Shown here piece after piece: positions 1 to 12,906 of a stretch of 64,000 nucleotides of DNA. The stretch spans positions 7,131,058 through 7,195,057 of the forward strand of contig NC_063062.1 in the NCBI RefSeq assembly GCF_018812025.1, in the 5' to 3' direction. Both the position numbers and the translations under genes were made by a program. How positions within the stretch are numbered: position 1 is the first letter of the stretch; each line of letters begins with the position of its first letter. A model generated the notes under the pieces. It was not told the origin of the DNA, ran no database searches, and worked only from the letters and a program-made list of their open reading frames with translations. This DNA comes from Megalobrama amblycephala (taxonomy: Eukaryota; Chordata; Actinopteri; Cypriniformes; Xenocyprididae).

Positions 1-2199
1 GCACATGGATAGGTCAAATGTCAGCATGCCTTCTGAATCACACCTGGGGAAATTTTTAAAGTGTGATGGATTAGAGAGAATTGCTTAAACCATACATTTG
101 GAGACCATCATAGTGCATGGACTGAAGATACTCTCATCAATGTTAAAAACAAAAAAAATACTTTATTTACTTACATATATACATGTTCCTGGTCTTACTG
201 TGCACAATTCATCACTGGACATTATTCCAAAGAAAAAAAACATAAAAACTTTTGACAGTTTGTTGGGCTGAAAACAACTTTCCTTTTCAGCTGACATCAC
301 CAATCCCTCTTATTTTTCAATCAAACCATCATTCATGTATGTAAAATCCACTTTTCAAGATCCATAATTTCCCGACAGTTTAAATCAAGTCCCACCTTAC
401 TTTTTCTCATTGAACGTCCTGTTTAAGTCGGAAATGTATCACATTGTGAAGTAAAATGGGTTGTGAATGCCAGTTGACTTTGAAAACATGCTCTACTTGG
501 ATATTTGACTGATATGTGAGGAAAAAATATGTGAGGGTATGGAAGAAAGGTTTATTTGAGTGATTTGAGAGTTTTGAGTGTGGAAAAACTGTGCAACGTG
601 GTTATTTGATTATGTAAATCAGATGTGGGAAAGCCATTGGATGCGGAGAGAAACTATGGTGGGCGGCTGGAACTGGCCTGTTGTGGGGAACAGGCCTCCA
701 TCCAAGCCTCTTAATGACAGTCATTGACCCCCTTCTGTCTAAGACTGTTTGAGAGTAAAGCCACAAAAATGCATACATTCCTACATTCATACAGGATAAA
801 CAGATGGGAAATTGAAGATATTCTCCTGCAAAAGGTAGGATCTTTTACCTGATACCATGAGGAAGCAATCATTTACGCCCTGGAATGTCCTTACACATAA
901 ATTCATGTAGACATGAGCCTGGAGAAAGGTTATCTCTAATCTTCTGTTGTTATTCCACTGATGTTCTGGGTTAGATTTTGTATTACGTTCTTCTGTTGCT
1001 CATGCCGTTCATCCGTTCATTCTTTATCGCACTTCTGTGAGTAATCTGAGATTTCCATCTCTGCTGGAAATAACCTTAACTACTTCTGATGTGCTGTGAA
1101 TATGTGCAGGTGCAGGTACTCAAGCGTAAAATACTGATACTTTGTGCTTTATGGGCATGAAACACTTACGCCAACTCGCATAATATAGACTAGTGGATCT
1201 TTTCCAAATACAGAATTCATTCATACTTCACATCACACGTCTTCGAGACCATAGATGCTCAGTAGGGAACTTGCAAAACAACTTCTTTTTTTGCCCAGAT
1301 AAGGTTACCAAAGTCAAAATCATGTGACTGGAAATGTTAAAGTTATTCATCCGTGACTCATTCAGTCCAGATTTGTCAAAGTCAATCTTGAGTTTAATCA
1401 TTGAAAGACATCCAAAAGGCCTCAGTTTTCCAACTTGTTGGAGGTCGCAATGCAATTATTCACTTGAGTTCATTATTATTGGGTATGCATGATGTTTGAA
1501 ATCAAAATGTAAAATGATTAGCTATATAAGGTACTATATGTCCATTTTCGTGGTATTGGCTGTTTACGGCCTGTTGACTTACAACCTTCTTGCGCATGAA
1601 TGACTTTCACTTTCATATAAATGCCTCACTAATGACATTTTTTAATTATGCAGAACCCTTCTCCATAATTAGTCTGTTATTGAAATTTTTTTAATGCTAC
1701 TCTACTGAATTCAGCATTATCTTCTGAGTTTTAAAAATGGTCTTGCTAAAGGTCTGCTTATTTTTTGGCCAGGGAAAACTCTATATCTCTAAACATTGAT
1801 GGGAAGTTAATAATAAAAAAAAAATATATGAAATTAAGACACTTACAGCCCATGGTTCCAAGCTTACCAAGCCTTCAACCATAAATGAGTAATGAAGGAG
1901 TAAATGTTATCAATCACAAATGTCACTCTTTCTAATCTCATAGTGACAAAAACACCACCCAGGTTCTCCAATCCATCACCACATGTTCCTACATGAAATC
2001 ATTCTGCCTTGAAATGAAATGGCACGCTAATTTCACTTATGTGGCTGAAGGCTAAGTTAAGAAACTGTTTTTAACTGTAGACATGTGATCTTGTGGTCTT
2101 CCTCGTGGCTGTTATCTATTAAATATAACAGTTGCATGGGTACAGAGGGGGTGAAGCTTTGAAAAGAGGAGGATATAAAGTCCAAAGAGAGTACAAACC
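1..2199. other. Intergenic DNA, no gene recognised
   Basis: AT-rich sequence with only short open frames (75 codons or fewer) that resemble nothing I know and have no splice-site or codon support. No transposon termini or long repeats were recognised. It is upstream of tmtc2 and probably intergenic, but a distal regulatory element could not be excluded by eye. Confidence 0.5.
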
Positions 2200-5008
2200 G
2201 TAAAGGGATGGTTTCACTTTTTTTTAACTTTAGTTAGTGTGTAATGTTGCTGCTTGAGCATAAACAATATCTGCAAAGTTACAGCGCTGAAAGTTCAATG
2301 CATATGGTTCAATGTCTTATAAGGTTATGGCAGTTTAATGCCTACAATTACGACCGGTTTGGACTTCAACAAGCTTCTTTCCGGGTTGGTGACATCATAA
2401 ATCCTGCAATTAACATAAACCCTGCCCATGGGAACAAACAACAAAGTGGGCGCGGCCATGTCGCGCAGCATTATGGAAGTGGGCAAAACAGCCTTGTACT
2501 GCAGCACAAGTCTGTCAATTTTCCATCTTCAAAACAAAAATATGTGAACAAGATGCAAGTTTTGGGCACTTGTGATCAATATACAGCACCTGCAGTGATT
2601 TCAATCACTAAAAACAGCGGGACGATTTTTTAAAAAAAGCTAACGTGAAAAACACTAGGGTGGGTTGCACCAATAAGGATTAAATTAAGCAAAGTTTAAC
2701 ACTAATACAAGGATTTGTTGATCTGGGTTTTATTTTAAATCGAGTTGTGTTGCACCACTTAATTTTAAACACAGATTAATTATGCAGAAAGACCATCAGA
2801 ATTAACCCTTAAATGCATGACTGTTTCGCCAATCATTCTTACATATTCGGGTCTTTATCGACCCGGATCTATATATAACACGGAAGGATCTCTACCTGTC
2901 GTGATAATATAAAACTCCTCTGATATTAAAGTAACAATTACAGAAGAATAAAATAAATCATATTTTGTTACCTTTTGGAGCTTGAAAGGGCTCCGTTTGA
3001 GGAGATGTTTTATGCCATCACCACTGTCCTCGTCAGAGCTCATTTCCCAGTAAATTCAGCAAATAATGGGCTAGTTTTATGTTTGAGATCATGAATATGA
3101 GCCCATTTGCGATCTCAAACATATTCTCAGAACTATATCATTTTCATCATCTTCAAAATCAATATTTCGATCTCTTTCGAACAGCTTCACCAGATCCATC
3201 CAGTAACAGTTACAGTCATATTTGATTGCGTTCAGTACTTGCTCTGCAGTAAATCGCTGAGCCATTTAATGTTTTTCTTATTATTTCGTTTTCTGTCTAA
3301 ATGAGTCATCACATTGTGCATCAAACATTGCCACCTTGTGGAATAAAGGTGAATTGCACTTATTCTGTCATCTAAGATTCAATTATTGTTGTGCAGAAAA
3401 AATATATGTACACTCACACACACCTCGGGTCCTTTGCGACCCTATACAATTTTTACAAAAAATTAATACAAAAATAGGCATTCTTTTATAATTTTATGAT
3501 TTTTTTCTTGTTATATTCTTTATAATGAATTGATTGAGGAATACCAAGAAGGTGGATGTCTAACTTTAAAAAAATGAACGAGGAGGAGGGTAGTCAATGA
3601 CGTCCCGGGTCACTAAAGACCCTAGGTATGCATTTAAGGGTTAAAGGGCTGATCAAGCAGCATAGGCAGAGGGTGAACCGACACCAGGCTAAAGAATCCT
3701 AGTTGAACCCACTCTTAAAGTGCCTTAATGTAATAAAACATTGATATTAAAAGATCAAATTCAGTTGAACCCTTTTTGATGAAGCATACTATATACAGGA
3801 GCCCAGAATATGAACGCAACACTTTTTCTTTATAATGGTTTTCGATGGGAAAAAATGCTTAACGAGAAACTTTGTGTTACATTAATATTCTGTGTTCAGT
3901 TGTTTGCCTGTACAAAGTATGCATAATCAATAAGGTGTATATTGAATTTGGTCTTTTAATATCTCTATCTTACTGCATTAGATCTTACTACAAACCTGGT
4001 AAAAACTACTGGCAGGCAATGGAGGAAAGCATTGCTTTGCCCACCAGGGAGGCGTTCCCCTCAGAGCGTGACGTCACATGAGAACTATCAATAGATAATA
4101 GAACCCATTATAATCAGTGATATTGTCTACACTGGATGCGGCGTGGAAGACAGCTTCTAGAATCTACACGAGTTCAATGCTGGATTTGCACCAAGGCTAT
4201 TACTGAAAGATGAAGCAGTTTGTTTTATTGTTTGTATATGTCTTTTAAATGTATTATGTTGCTATTTTTTTTGGTTGCATCAAGGACGTAAACAAAGACC
4301 AATGCGTTTTTACTTCGCTAGCCAGTTAGCTAAATTCTATTGCATACTTCTCCAACAAACACCAACAAACGTCTATGTTCATAGACAAACAGTTGTTCAT
4401 GCTATAAATTAAATGATACCTTTACAAAAAGGCTACTACTCAGTCATGTATTTAGCTACAGTAAAGCTTCAATCAGGATAAAACTGTATATTAAAAGCTA
4501 ACAAACAGCAGTAACATTCACAGGTGACAGCATATCTAAACACTTTGACACAAATACAAACGGAAATACTTACCATTCATAAACGTCCTTTAAAAACCAT
4601 GCTTGTAGAGGTTCTGCTTGACCCTCTTCATCATTACTGCTATCTGGGTCTGATTTGGGCTCAATTTGATATGACAATATAGACGCCATTATTTACATTT
4701 CCACCGAAGCACATGTAACAACTAATGGTAAGGGGCGTGACGTTTCCGGACGCTTCAGCGAATCACAATACATTGGGCCAGCTAACCAATCTGAGCACAT
4801 TGCATATTTTGGAGGGAGTAGAATCAGGAAGTCAAACTGGCCGTTCAAATGACAATGGAAACAGCGGTGTAGAATAAAGGTAAAATATTTGAAAAATACA
4901 GCGTTTTTTTTTTTTTTTTTCAACAAAGCATAAAGACTAAAGTTAAGTTAAACTACGCCCCATAAACACAATCAAGTTTAGAAAAAAAACTGTGAACCAC
5001 CCCTTTAA
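2200..5008. mobile_element. Composite non-autonomous DNA element, interrupted
   Basis: The left end (2201, AAAGGGATGGTTTCAC) and right end (to 5008, GTGAACCACCCCTTTAA) are imperfect inverted repeats, with TTAA at the right and a decayed GTAA at the left. The first roughly 100 bases inward match, in reverse complement, the right end of another copy ending at 56395, and the block around 2390-2450 (CATAAACCCTGCCC) matches sequence around 55660. A separate TTAA-flanked element is inserted at 2802-3644. The stretch 3645-5000 contains no convincing gene. The 129-codon open frame at 2244-2633 lies in repeat DNA and is not a gene. That one element spans both ends is an inference; the two ends could belong to different insertions. 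Confidence 0.4.
2802..3644. mobile_element. TTAA-flanked element with CCC termini (piggyBac-like MITE)
   Basis: The element is bounded by TTAA on both sides (2802-2805 and 3641-3644). Its inverted ends read CCCTTAAATGCAT and ATGCATTTAAGGG. A TTAA duplication plus a terminus starting CCC is the signature of the piggyBac superfamily. There is no transposase, so it is non-autonomous, about 835 bp. The interior carries several near-palindromic CGGGTC...GACCC motifs (about 2850, 3425 and 3605). Superfamily assignment rests only on termini. Confidence 0.6.
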
Positions 5009-5343
5009 AATAATCCAATACATTATATTTAAAAATAAATAACTAAGAATATGTTGTAGTCGTAAATTCATACATTTAGTCCTCTGATTTGATTATATTG
5101 TATCACTGAATTATTCACCCAACAGATTAATTTCAGTTTTGGGGTGAATAATTGAACCATTCTGTCAACTGAGTTTAGGCAAAGCAAGGCAATTTTATTT
5201 GTATAGCACATTTCATACACAATAGTAATTCAAAGTGCTTTACATAAAAAAGAATAATAAAAATAGAACATAAGGAATAGAAATAACAGTAAAAACAGAG
5301 AATTTTGCTATCTGGATGGAAGAGCTAGGAAGTCTCAGGGAGT

Positions 5344-5368
5344 TTGTTGTTGTTGTTGTTGTTGTTGT
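5344..5368. repeat. (TTG)n microsatellite
   Basis: About eight tandem TTG units lie within the 3' untranslated part of the LINE fragment. Confidence 0.95.
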
Positions 5369-5897
5369 CCATCAGAGTGGATCTAAACGGATCTATCCAT
5401 CAGAGCAGATCAGAATGGATCTTCCTCACACTACAGGACTGCTACCTGTTAAGGCATTTCAAACTGATAAACACAGTTTCAATCTCCCCTTTTGCCAAGG
5501 CACCTCAAACTGCACCACACAGCCCTAATCCCCCTTCCGGAGATATCTTATCTATGCAACGCAGTTCAAATTTCCCCTTTGGAAATTTCCCCCTTTGGAA
5601 AGTGTCCTGACTGTAATCCAGAGATATCTTAACCATGCACTACAGCTTAAATTTCCCATGGTTTGTCCTCTTATCCAAATTTACCAAATTTTAACCTAAT
5701 CACTTTCTTCCTAATTCTCCCAGCTCTTTCAACCAGACAGCAATATTTAAAATGCATTAAAAGTCAGAATAACAAGATGATACATAAAAGATATAAAATA
5801 CATTAAAAATGAAAATAAAAACAGGAAAAGGAATTAAAAGAATAAAAAGATAATACGTATAAAATAAAGTGCAAACAGTTCGGACATAGCACAGTGC

Positions 5898-7433
5898 TCA
5901 ATCAGCAAATGCATAGATAAAAAGATGTGTTTTGAGTCTGGATTTGAATGTGGCTACTGTTGGAGCACACCTGATCTCTTCTGGAAGCTGGTTCCAGCTG
6001 CGGCTGGCGTAACAGCTAAAAGCAGACTCTCCTTGCTTTGAGTGAACCCTTGGTATTTCTAAATGACTTGATCCTGATGATCTGAGTGATCTGTTAGGTT
6101 TATATTCTATGAGCATATCTGTAATGTATTGAGGTCCTAGACCATTGAGTGATTTATAAACAAGTAACAGTACTTTAAAATCAATTCTAAATGCAACTGG
6201 AAGCCAGTGCAAGGACCTGAGGACTGGTGTGATGTGTTCATATTTTCGGGTTCTGCTCAGAATCCTGGCAGCAGCGTTCTGTACGAGCTGCAGCTGTCTT
6301 ATGGTCTTTTTGGGAAGACCAGTGAGGAGCCCATTACAATAATCCACCCGGCTGGTGATGAAAGCATGAACAAGTTTCTCTAAGTCTTGACTGGAGACAA
6401 AGCATCTAATTCTTGCAATATTTTTGAGATGATAATATGCTGATTTAGTTATTGTCTTTACATGGCTACTGAAACTCAGGTCTGACTCCAAAATCACACC
6501 AAGATTCCTGACTTGATTTTTAGTTGTTTGACCCCTAGAGTGAAGGTACAAGTTTAGACACATCCAATTTTTAATTTCATCAATGCATTGGCACAGGGAG
6601 TCAATGGGGCTGTAGTCGTTAGGTGATAGGGCTAGGTAAATCTGGTGTCATCTGCATAGCTGTGATATGCAATTTGGTTCTTTCTCATTATTTGGCTCAG
6701 TGGCAGCATATATAGGTTGAACAGGAGGGGTGCAAGAATTGAACCTTGAGGGACTCCGCATGTCATGGATGTCCACTCAGACTTATGGTCACCGATACTC
6801 ACATAATAACCTCTCCCTTCTAAGTATGACCTGAACCATTTAAGGACCATCCCAGAAAGCCCAACCCAGTTTTCCAGCCTGTCAAGAAGAATGTTGTGAT
6901 CGACAGTGTCAAACGCAGCACTGAGATCGAGTAGAACCAGCACTGATAATTTACCTGAATCTGTTAAGGCGAATATCATTTAGTATCTTTATGAGTGCTG
7001 TCTCTGTGCTGTGATGCGGTCGGAAACCAGATTGAAAGTTGTCAAAGTATCCATTCAAGCTTAAGAACTTGTTCAGCTGATTGAAAACAACTTTTTCAAT
7101 GATCTTGCCCATGAAAGGAAGATTTGAGATTGGCCTGTAGTTGCTCAATATGGTGTTATCCAGATTGCTCTTTTTCAGGAGGGGCTTGACAACTGCAGTT
7201 TTCAGGGATTTTGGAAAAGTCCCAGAGAGAAGTGAGGCATTTACCACTTCTAGGAGATCTGCTTCTAAACAGTTAAACACACTTTTGAAAAAAGATGTGG
7301 GAAGTGTGTCAAGGGCGCAGGTTGATATTTTAAGGTGCTGTACTGTTTCTTCCAAAATTTTACCATCAATTGCTTCGAAAACATCAATTGCTTTATTCAA
7401 CAAAGCACTTATATTGTGTTTCTTGGAGATTCA
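5898..7433 (-). pseudogene. LINE reverse transcriptase (ORF2) remnant
   Basis: These are broken pieces of a non-LTR retrotransposon polyprotein, in order on the minus strand. At 6951-7433 is the start of the reverse transcriptase (NYRPISNLP, QSGFRPHHSTETAL). At 6632-6979 is the catalytic core, with LDLSAAFDTVDH, GVPQGS and YADD (near 6650). At 5898-6563 is the C-terminal region (RNLGVILESDL, HWLPV, FKSRLKTHLF). The first two frames join across a one-base deletion just before TDSGK. The second and third join across a one-base loss right after YADD, and the junction near 6550 looks like an internal loss of perhaps 100 bases compared with related elements. There is no endonuclease domain. It cannot make a working enzyme and is a relic with no host function evident. 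Confidence 0.85.
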
Positions 7434-8273
7434 CAATGATTTATTCTGCTGTAATTTTGTGCCTGTGACATAACTGTGTCTGAGACGCACTCAGTATTAA
7501 CAGCTTCTTTCTTTAAATTATAAATTAAAGCAATATTGGGCCATCTGATTATTATGATTGGCTGTTCAGCTACTGCCACCTGCTGGTACGGAAAGGCATT
7601 TCATCTTACGCAGGCGCAGAACGGATGTGCTACTTGGCCGTCGGCTGTGGAGCGTCGGTTTGGTGTGTCAGGGCAACTTTAGACCCAGACGCTGCCGACG
7701 TGAGCCAACCCCACAGTCTGCCTTCGTCGCCACTAGTTCGTTGGCGTTGGCTTGGTGTGTTCCTACCTTTAAAATAGCTTGAATGTAACTCTACACCTTT
7801 GTCTCATTTATTATACATGGGTCTATGAATATGCTAATTAGCCCCGCCTCCAATCACTCACACATGCTCACTTATTGAGGTAAATGCTGCACAATTTCGC
7901 TTTTTACAATGCCAGACACATAACGGTAATTAATATGATTAGCCTTTTGCTAATCCACATTATCAAACAGCTAATAATGTGTTGCTAATGTTACACAAAC
8001 TGTGTTCCTGTTCGTGAGTCAGACAGCTGCCTTCTAACAATCAGTATCCTTAGAAACGCTTTGAACACCTTAACGGCAGTGGAGAAAGGCATATAGTTCA
8101 TCATAACGTCGTTATATACATCATACACCCACTATATTGCCAAATCTATCCGATTTTTTATATCAACAGAAAAAATATATCGAGATATATTCTCTAGACT
8201 CTCCTGCTTCAGAGCGGTCATGGTTAACGATATGCTAAAGCCTGCCAGAACGTTGACATGATTGGTTACAAGG
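7434..8273. other. Intergenic DNA between LINE and Tc1 element
   Basis: No gene. The block around 7560-7790 is locally GC- and CpG-richer than its surroundings (for example GGCGTTGGCTTGG near 7742) and may be an old repeat, but no termini were found. The TA target of the Tc1-like element ends this stretch at 8274-8275. Confidence 0.4.
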
Positions 8274-8275
8274 TA

Positions 8276-8489
8276 CAGTGGGTATGGAACGTATTCAGAC
8301 CCCCTTAAATTTTTCACTCTTTGTTATATTGCAGCCATTTGCTAAAATCATTTAAGTTCATTTTTTTCCTCATTAATGTACACACACCCCATATTGACAG
8401 AAAAACACAGAATTGTTGACATTTTTGCAGATTTATTAAAAAAGAAAAACTGAAATATCACATGGTCCTAAGTATTCAGACCCTTTGCT
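8276..8489 (+). repeat. Left terminal inverted repeat of the Tc1-like element
   Basis: It pairs with 9689-9907 in reverse complement over essentially its whole length, from CAGTGGGTA at the tip to GACCCTTTGCT at the inner edge. The right repeat differs by a few bases and small insertions. Confidence 0.93.
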
Positions 8490-8660
8490 GTGACACTCAT
8501 ATATTTATATATATTTACATACATATCTGTCCATTTCTTCTGATCATCCTTGAGATGGTTCTACACCTTCATTTGAGTCCAGCTGTGTTTGATTATACTG
8601 ATTGGACTTGATTAGGAAAGCCACACACCTGTCTATATAAGACCTTACAGCTCACAGTGC

Positions 8661-9689
8661 ATGCCAGAGCAAATGAGAATCATGAGGTCAAAGGAACTGC
8701 CTGAAGAGCTCAGAGACAGAATTGTGGCAAGGCACAGATCTGGCCAAGGTTACAAAAAAGTTTCTGCTGCACTTAAGGTTCCTAAGAGCACAGTGGCCTC
8801 CATAATCCTTAAATGGAAGACGTTTGGGACGACCAGAACCATTCCTAGAGCTGGCCATCCGGCCAAACTGAGCTATCGGGGGAGAAGAGCCTTGGTGAGA
8901 GAGGTAAAGAAGAACCCAAAGATCACTGTGGCTGAGCTCCAGAGATGCAGTCAGGAGATGGGAGAAAGTTGTAGAAAGTCAACCATCACTGCAGCCCTCC
9001 ACAAGTCGGGGCTTTATGGCAGAGTGGCCCGACGGAAGCCTCTCCTCAGTGCAAGACACATGAAAGCCCGCATGGAGTTTGCTAAAAAACACCTGAAGGA
9101 CTCCAAGATGGTGAGAATTAAGATTCTCTGGTGTGATGAGACCAAGATAGAACTTTTTGGCCTTAATTCTAAACGGTATGTGTGGAGAAAACCAGGCACT
9201 GCTCATCACCTGTCCAATACAGTCCCAACAGTGAAGCATGGTGGTGGCAGCATCATGCTGTGGGGGTTCAGCTGCAGGGACAGGATGACTGGTTGCAATC
9301 GAGGGAAAGATGAATGCGGCCAAGTACAGGGATATCCTGGATGAAAACCTTCTCCAGAGTGCTCAGGACCTCAGACTGGGCCGAAGGTTTACCTTCCAAC
9401 AAGACAATGACTCTAAGCACGCAGCTAAAATAAGTGGCTTCACAACAACTCCGTGACTGTTCTTGAATGGCCCAGCCAGAGCCCTGACTTAAACCCAATT
9501 GAGCATCTCTGGAGAGACCTAAAAATGGCTGTCCACCAACGTTTACCATCTAACCTGACAGAACTGGAGAGGATCTGCAAAGAGGAATGGCAGAGGATCC
9601 CCAAATCCAGGTGTGAAAAACTTGTTGCATCTTTCCCAAAAAGACTCATGGCTGTATTAGATCAAAAGGGTGCTTCTACTAAATACTGA
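8661..9689 (+). pseudogene. Tc1-like DD34E transposase, frameshifted
   Basis: The gene for the cut-and-paste enzyme of the element. The first frame (8661-9344) gives an N-terminal DNA-binding region (residues about 10-120, paired-type helix-turn-helix with KVPKSTVASIILKWK) and the first catalytic Asp (residue 159, in WCDETKIELFG). After GGGSIMLWG (near 9265) the frame is lost. The middle part, with the second Asp in FQQDND (9403-9405), is readable only in the +1 frame, which also has a stop near 9285. The original frame returns from 9453, with the catalytic Glu in PDLNPIEHLW (codon 9501-9503), and runs to the TGA at 9687-9689. The D-to-E distance fits DD34E only if about seven bases are missing near 9437. 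From memory of related elements, about five are missing near 9264. The two losses cancel, so both ends share a frame, but the enzyme is dead. Confidence 0.93.
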
Positions 9690-9907
9690 GCAAAGGGTCT
9701 GAATACTTAGGACCATGTGATATTTCAGTTTTTCTTTTTTAATAAATCTGCAAAAATGTCAACAATTCTGTGTTTTTCTGTCAATATGGGGTTCTGTGTG
9801 TACATTAATGAGGGGAAAAAAATGAACTTAAATGATTTTAGCAAATGGCTGCAATATAACAAAGAGTGAAAAATTTAAGGGGGTCTGAATACTTTCCGTA
9901 CCCACTG
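9689..9907 (+). repeat. Right terminal inverted repeat of the Tc1-like element
   Basis: Reverse complement of 8276-8489. The inner edge AGCAAAGGGTC begins at the last base of the transposase stop codon, so the coding region abuts the repeat. Confidence 0.93.
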
Positions 9908-9909
9908 TA

Positions 9910-12906
9910 GTTTATGACGTCAGAAACAACAGCGATTTCAAACCGCAGGTTTTTTCACTGCAGTTTTAAACAGAAAATACTCAGTTATGGTGTTGACTTG
10001 TGAATTTGCACATGGTTTGTCTTAAAGCATATTAAAAACACCACATAGACATATAAACAACATTAAAAACTTGATTTTCACAACAGGGGGACTTAAAAAA
10101 AACTTTCTGAACTGAAAATTTCTTTATCTATTAAACAAAGGCTAATTTCTTTAAATTTTGGAACATATTTATGAAGCATATAATGTGTTAAAAAGTGCTG
10201 GTTGTAAATGTAAGTAGCTATAGGCAAATGAGTTTAAAACCCATATGTAAATAGCAGGCTTTATGTTCACTTTAGAGTAATGGAGGTTTTTCCCACACAG
10301 GAAACAGATTATTAGAAAATCATACAAATTTGACATTGACAAATGACATGCACAAATAATACATGTACAAGAGGGATTACACCTATTTCATATACAGGAA
10401 TTTGATATTATACTTTAGGTAATGACATTTCAGCATGCTATAAAACCCACATCAAATTTACATGGTCTATAAGTCTTCATAATCTTGAATTGTTATCCAT
10501 AAGCAAACAGATATGTACTTAGGCTTTTGAGCTCTTTATTGTGTACTCAATCCATTTATACCTTCAAATGTGAAGTTTGCCATGTAATTTGCTGCTGCCA
10601 CTGCTCTGCATATAAATTTGAGGGGCCATGTACTTTAAGCTTACTTTTTCTGATCTAAAAGAGATTGTGGGATTTGAGACTTTGCTTAAATTTGTAGGTC
10701 TTAGTTTAACTACTGCTCTTATCGACGTAGAATTATCACAGTGACAGGAATTCTGAGGTTTCCGTGTATGGGAGGCAAACAAAAATTGTTAGCAGATCTG
10801 ATTGTGTATAGGATCTGGGAATTTGGGAAACGTACAACCTTCTAATTTTGAAACATTGTAAAAATACTAAATTATACACTGTAATGCTTATGAAAACTTT
10901 TCGTTTGTGAAAATGAAATACAATATAGTTAGCATTATAAATATAAAATACTCTTTTAGTGCTGTGTGCACAGAATTATCTCAAATTAAGCCATGTGGTC
11001 AGGAAGGAGTCAATGGTAATTATAGTCTCAGAAAAAAAACAAATGGTTGTCTAGTGGCACACCCATTTCTACAAGACAATTTCAGTGAAAATCCACCAAA
11101 TGTATGAGTTACAAAGGGTCAGTTCCTGTGATTCCATCAGTTCTGTAATAGATTACATCATAGTGTCCTGCTGTTCTGTGAATGGCCACATTGAAGCCTG
11201 TCTAGGTAGCCTGGGTCTTGCTATTGAACTAGAATTACATCAATATTCACTGGACCATAGAGCACTCTTTGTGTCCTTCGCAAGTACAAGATTGATTCTT
11301 TCTCTCTTCCTCTGTTTCTTTTCTTCAATTTCTCAAGTCTTCAAAGGAATCCAAATACTCCCTGCTGTTTGAAGAAAGCAGTACATATTACCAATAAAGC
11401 CTGCTTAAACTGTATGGCTGCTGCTAAATGAAAAATGTATGTAGGTGGAAGACCTGATTATAGGAGCGATACATTTGCAATGACAGTGTTTCTCCACTTT
11501 TGCCAAAGACAATGGCATGTGTTCTGAATGTGGGCCCTCTACTGGATGTTTTAAAATTCACCTCATTTAGGATTGCAAGTATACAGACTTGATAGACTCC
11601 CATGTATTACTATTAGTAGTACTGTTAGTACTATACTATTGGTAGTAGTTGTTATCATCATTATGTCTGTTGTTATATTTTATAATGAGGGAAGAACAAT
11701 GTGGATCTTACCCCAAGGGTCTATTTTTATAATTTTACTTCAAAATAAAAACTACAACTTTTACTCCAAAAACACTGATGTGTTCCCAAATCCCTCATTA
11801 ACAAATAGACACAAAAAACTTTCAAAATCAACATAATACAATGTCGTAGATCACTATTTTCCAGAGACACAAAATTAGATCAGTTAACCTCAAAACTGTT
11901 TCGACTGACTAAATCTCACAAATGTTGATATTCAGATGAAATGACAAAATTAAAAATAGCGTATCCATTCATCAAAAGTGCTGAGATGAGATCTTTCCCA
12001 GGGGGGCATCTTACCCCAATCTACAAATAACTGACCTGGTTTTGACAAAAGCTGAGTGCTATAAAATAAATTAATCAACTGAAGAGCTGAGTGCTATAAA
12101 CTCAAATCATTATGGTTGCAGATCTAAAATAATAGATTTCAATTCTTTCAACTGGACACATTTGCTTCACGTTCAAGTGTGACAATGTGTCAAAATATCC
12201 ATTTCATTTTGTGCCTTAATGATCTGCTGATTTCTCAGCTCTCACCAGATGTCTGAAATAATGAGATCTGCATAATGACAAAATGACTCCCTTTTGAATT
12301 TTCACTCTTGTCTAGGATGCACTTTTAGCACATTTTAAATTTACACTGCTATATTTATCATTAATTGCTGTTAACACCATAGCAAATTAAAACTGAGACA
12401 CGAGCAATTATGTTACATGCAAAGCTCTTACTGTCATGCTTTTATTTTACTGTAAAAAAAAAAATCCTGTTAAATTTTAAGTACGAAAAACTCAGTTGTG
12501 GTTGCCAGAAAATCACTGTAAAAAATGATGGTGACAATGTTTCCGGCATTTGGTGCTTTTATATTTTACAGTTCATCACTTCTATCATTAACTGACATCA
12601 TAGCAAACCTTATCAACTGAAATCTACTTCGAACCTGAAAACATACTGATAAGCACCATAATAATAGAGGTGGTGTATTATGAACATGATGAATCAAAGT
12701 TCATCCTGTCTCTTGCCATAAACCATCACCCATACAAATAAAAAGTGCATGTACACGACAAACACCACCAGAGTAACAAACAACACTACACCATAATAAT
12801 GCAATAAACAACATAAAATGCATTAAATGAAAAATATGAGCAAATATAACACAGATGACAAGATGAATATTGATATTCATCAGACATTTTACTTTTTTTA
12901 AAGGTC
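9910..12906. other. Intergenic DNA upstream of tmtc2
   Basis: No gene recognised. Open frames are all under 100 codons and AT-biased by chance. A small direct duplication of GAGCTGAGTGCTATAAA-like sequence occurs near 12050 and 12083. No transposon termini were recognised. Confidence 0.45.

Larger units (their letters stand above)
5172..7433 (-). mobile_element. 5'-truncated LINE, L2/CR1-like
   Basis: A non-LTR retrotransposon fragment lies on the minus strand. Its 3' end is at the left (about 5172), with a 3' UTR block beginning GCAAAGCAAGGCAATTTTAT, which I recognise as a common fish LINE tail; the coding part follows (5898-7433). The upstream endonuclease domain is absent: the reading frame meets a stop near 7433, so the copy is 5'-truncated, as most LINE insertions are. 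Assignment to the L2/CR1 group comes from the reverse-transcriptase motifs and the characteristic C-terminal region. No clear target-site duplication was found. Confidence 0.85.
8276..9907 (+). mobile_element. Tc1/mariner-type transposon, near full length, inactive
   Basis: A 1632-bp element is flanked by the TA target duplication (8274-8275 and 9908-9909). It starts CAGTGGGTATGGAACG and ends TTTCCGTACCCACTG. The terminal inverted repeats are long (about 215 bases each). Between them are a TATA-like promoter (TCTATATAAG near 8632) and one transposase gene, broken by two small deletions. The family is widespread in fishes. Both ends and the TA duplication are intact, so it may still be mobilisable in principle by a working relative, although it cannot make its own enzyme. 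Confidence 0.95.

Noticed and set aside
2244..2633. 129-codon plus-strand frame
   Set aside because: It starts within the terminal region of a repeat that recurs at 56.3 kb and crosses sequence shared with 55.6 kb, so it is transposon DNA without a known protein.
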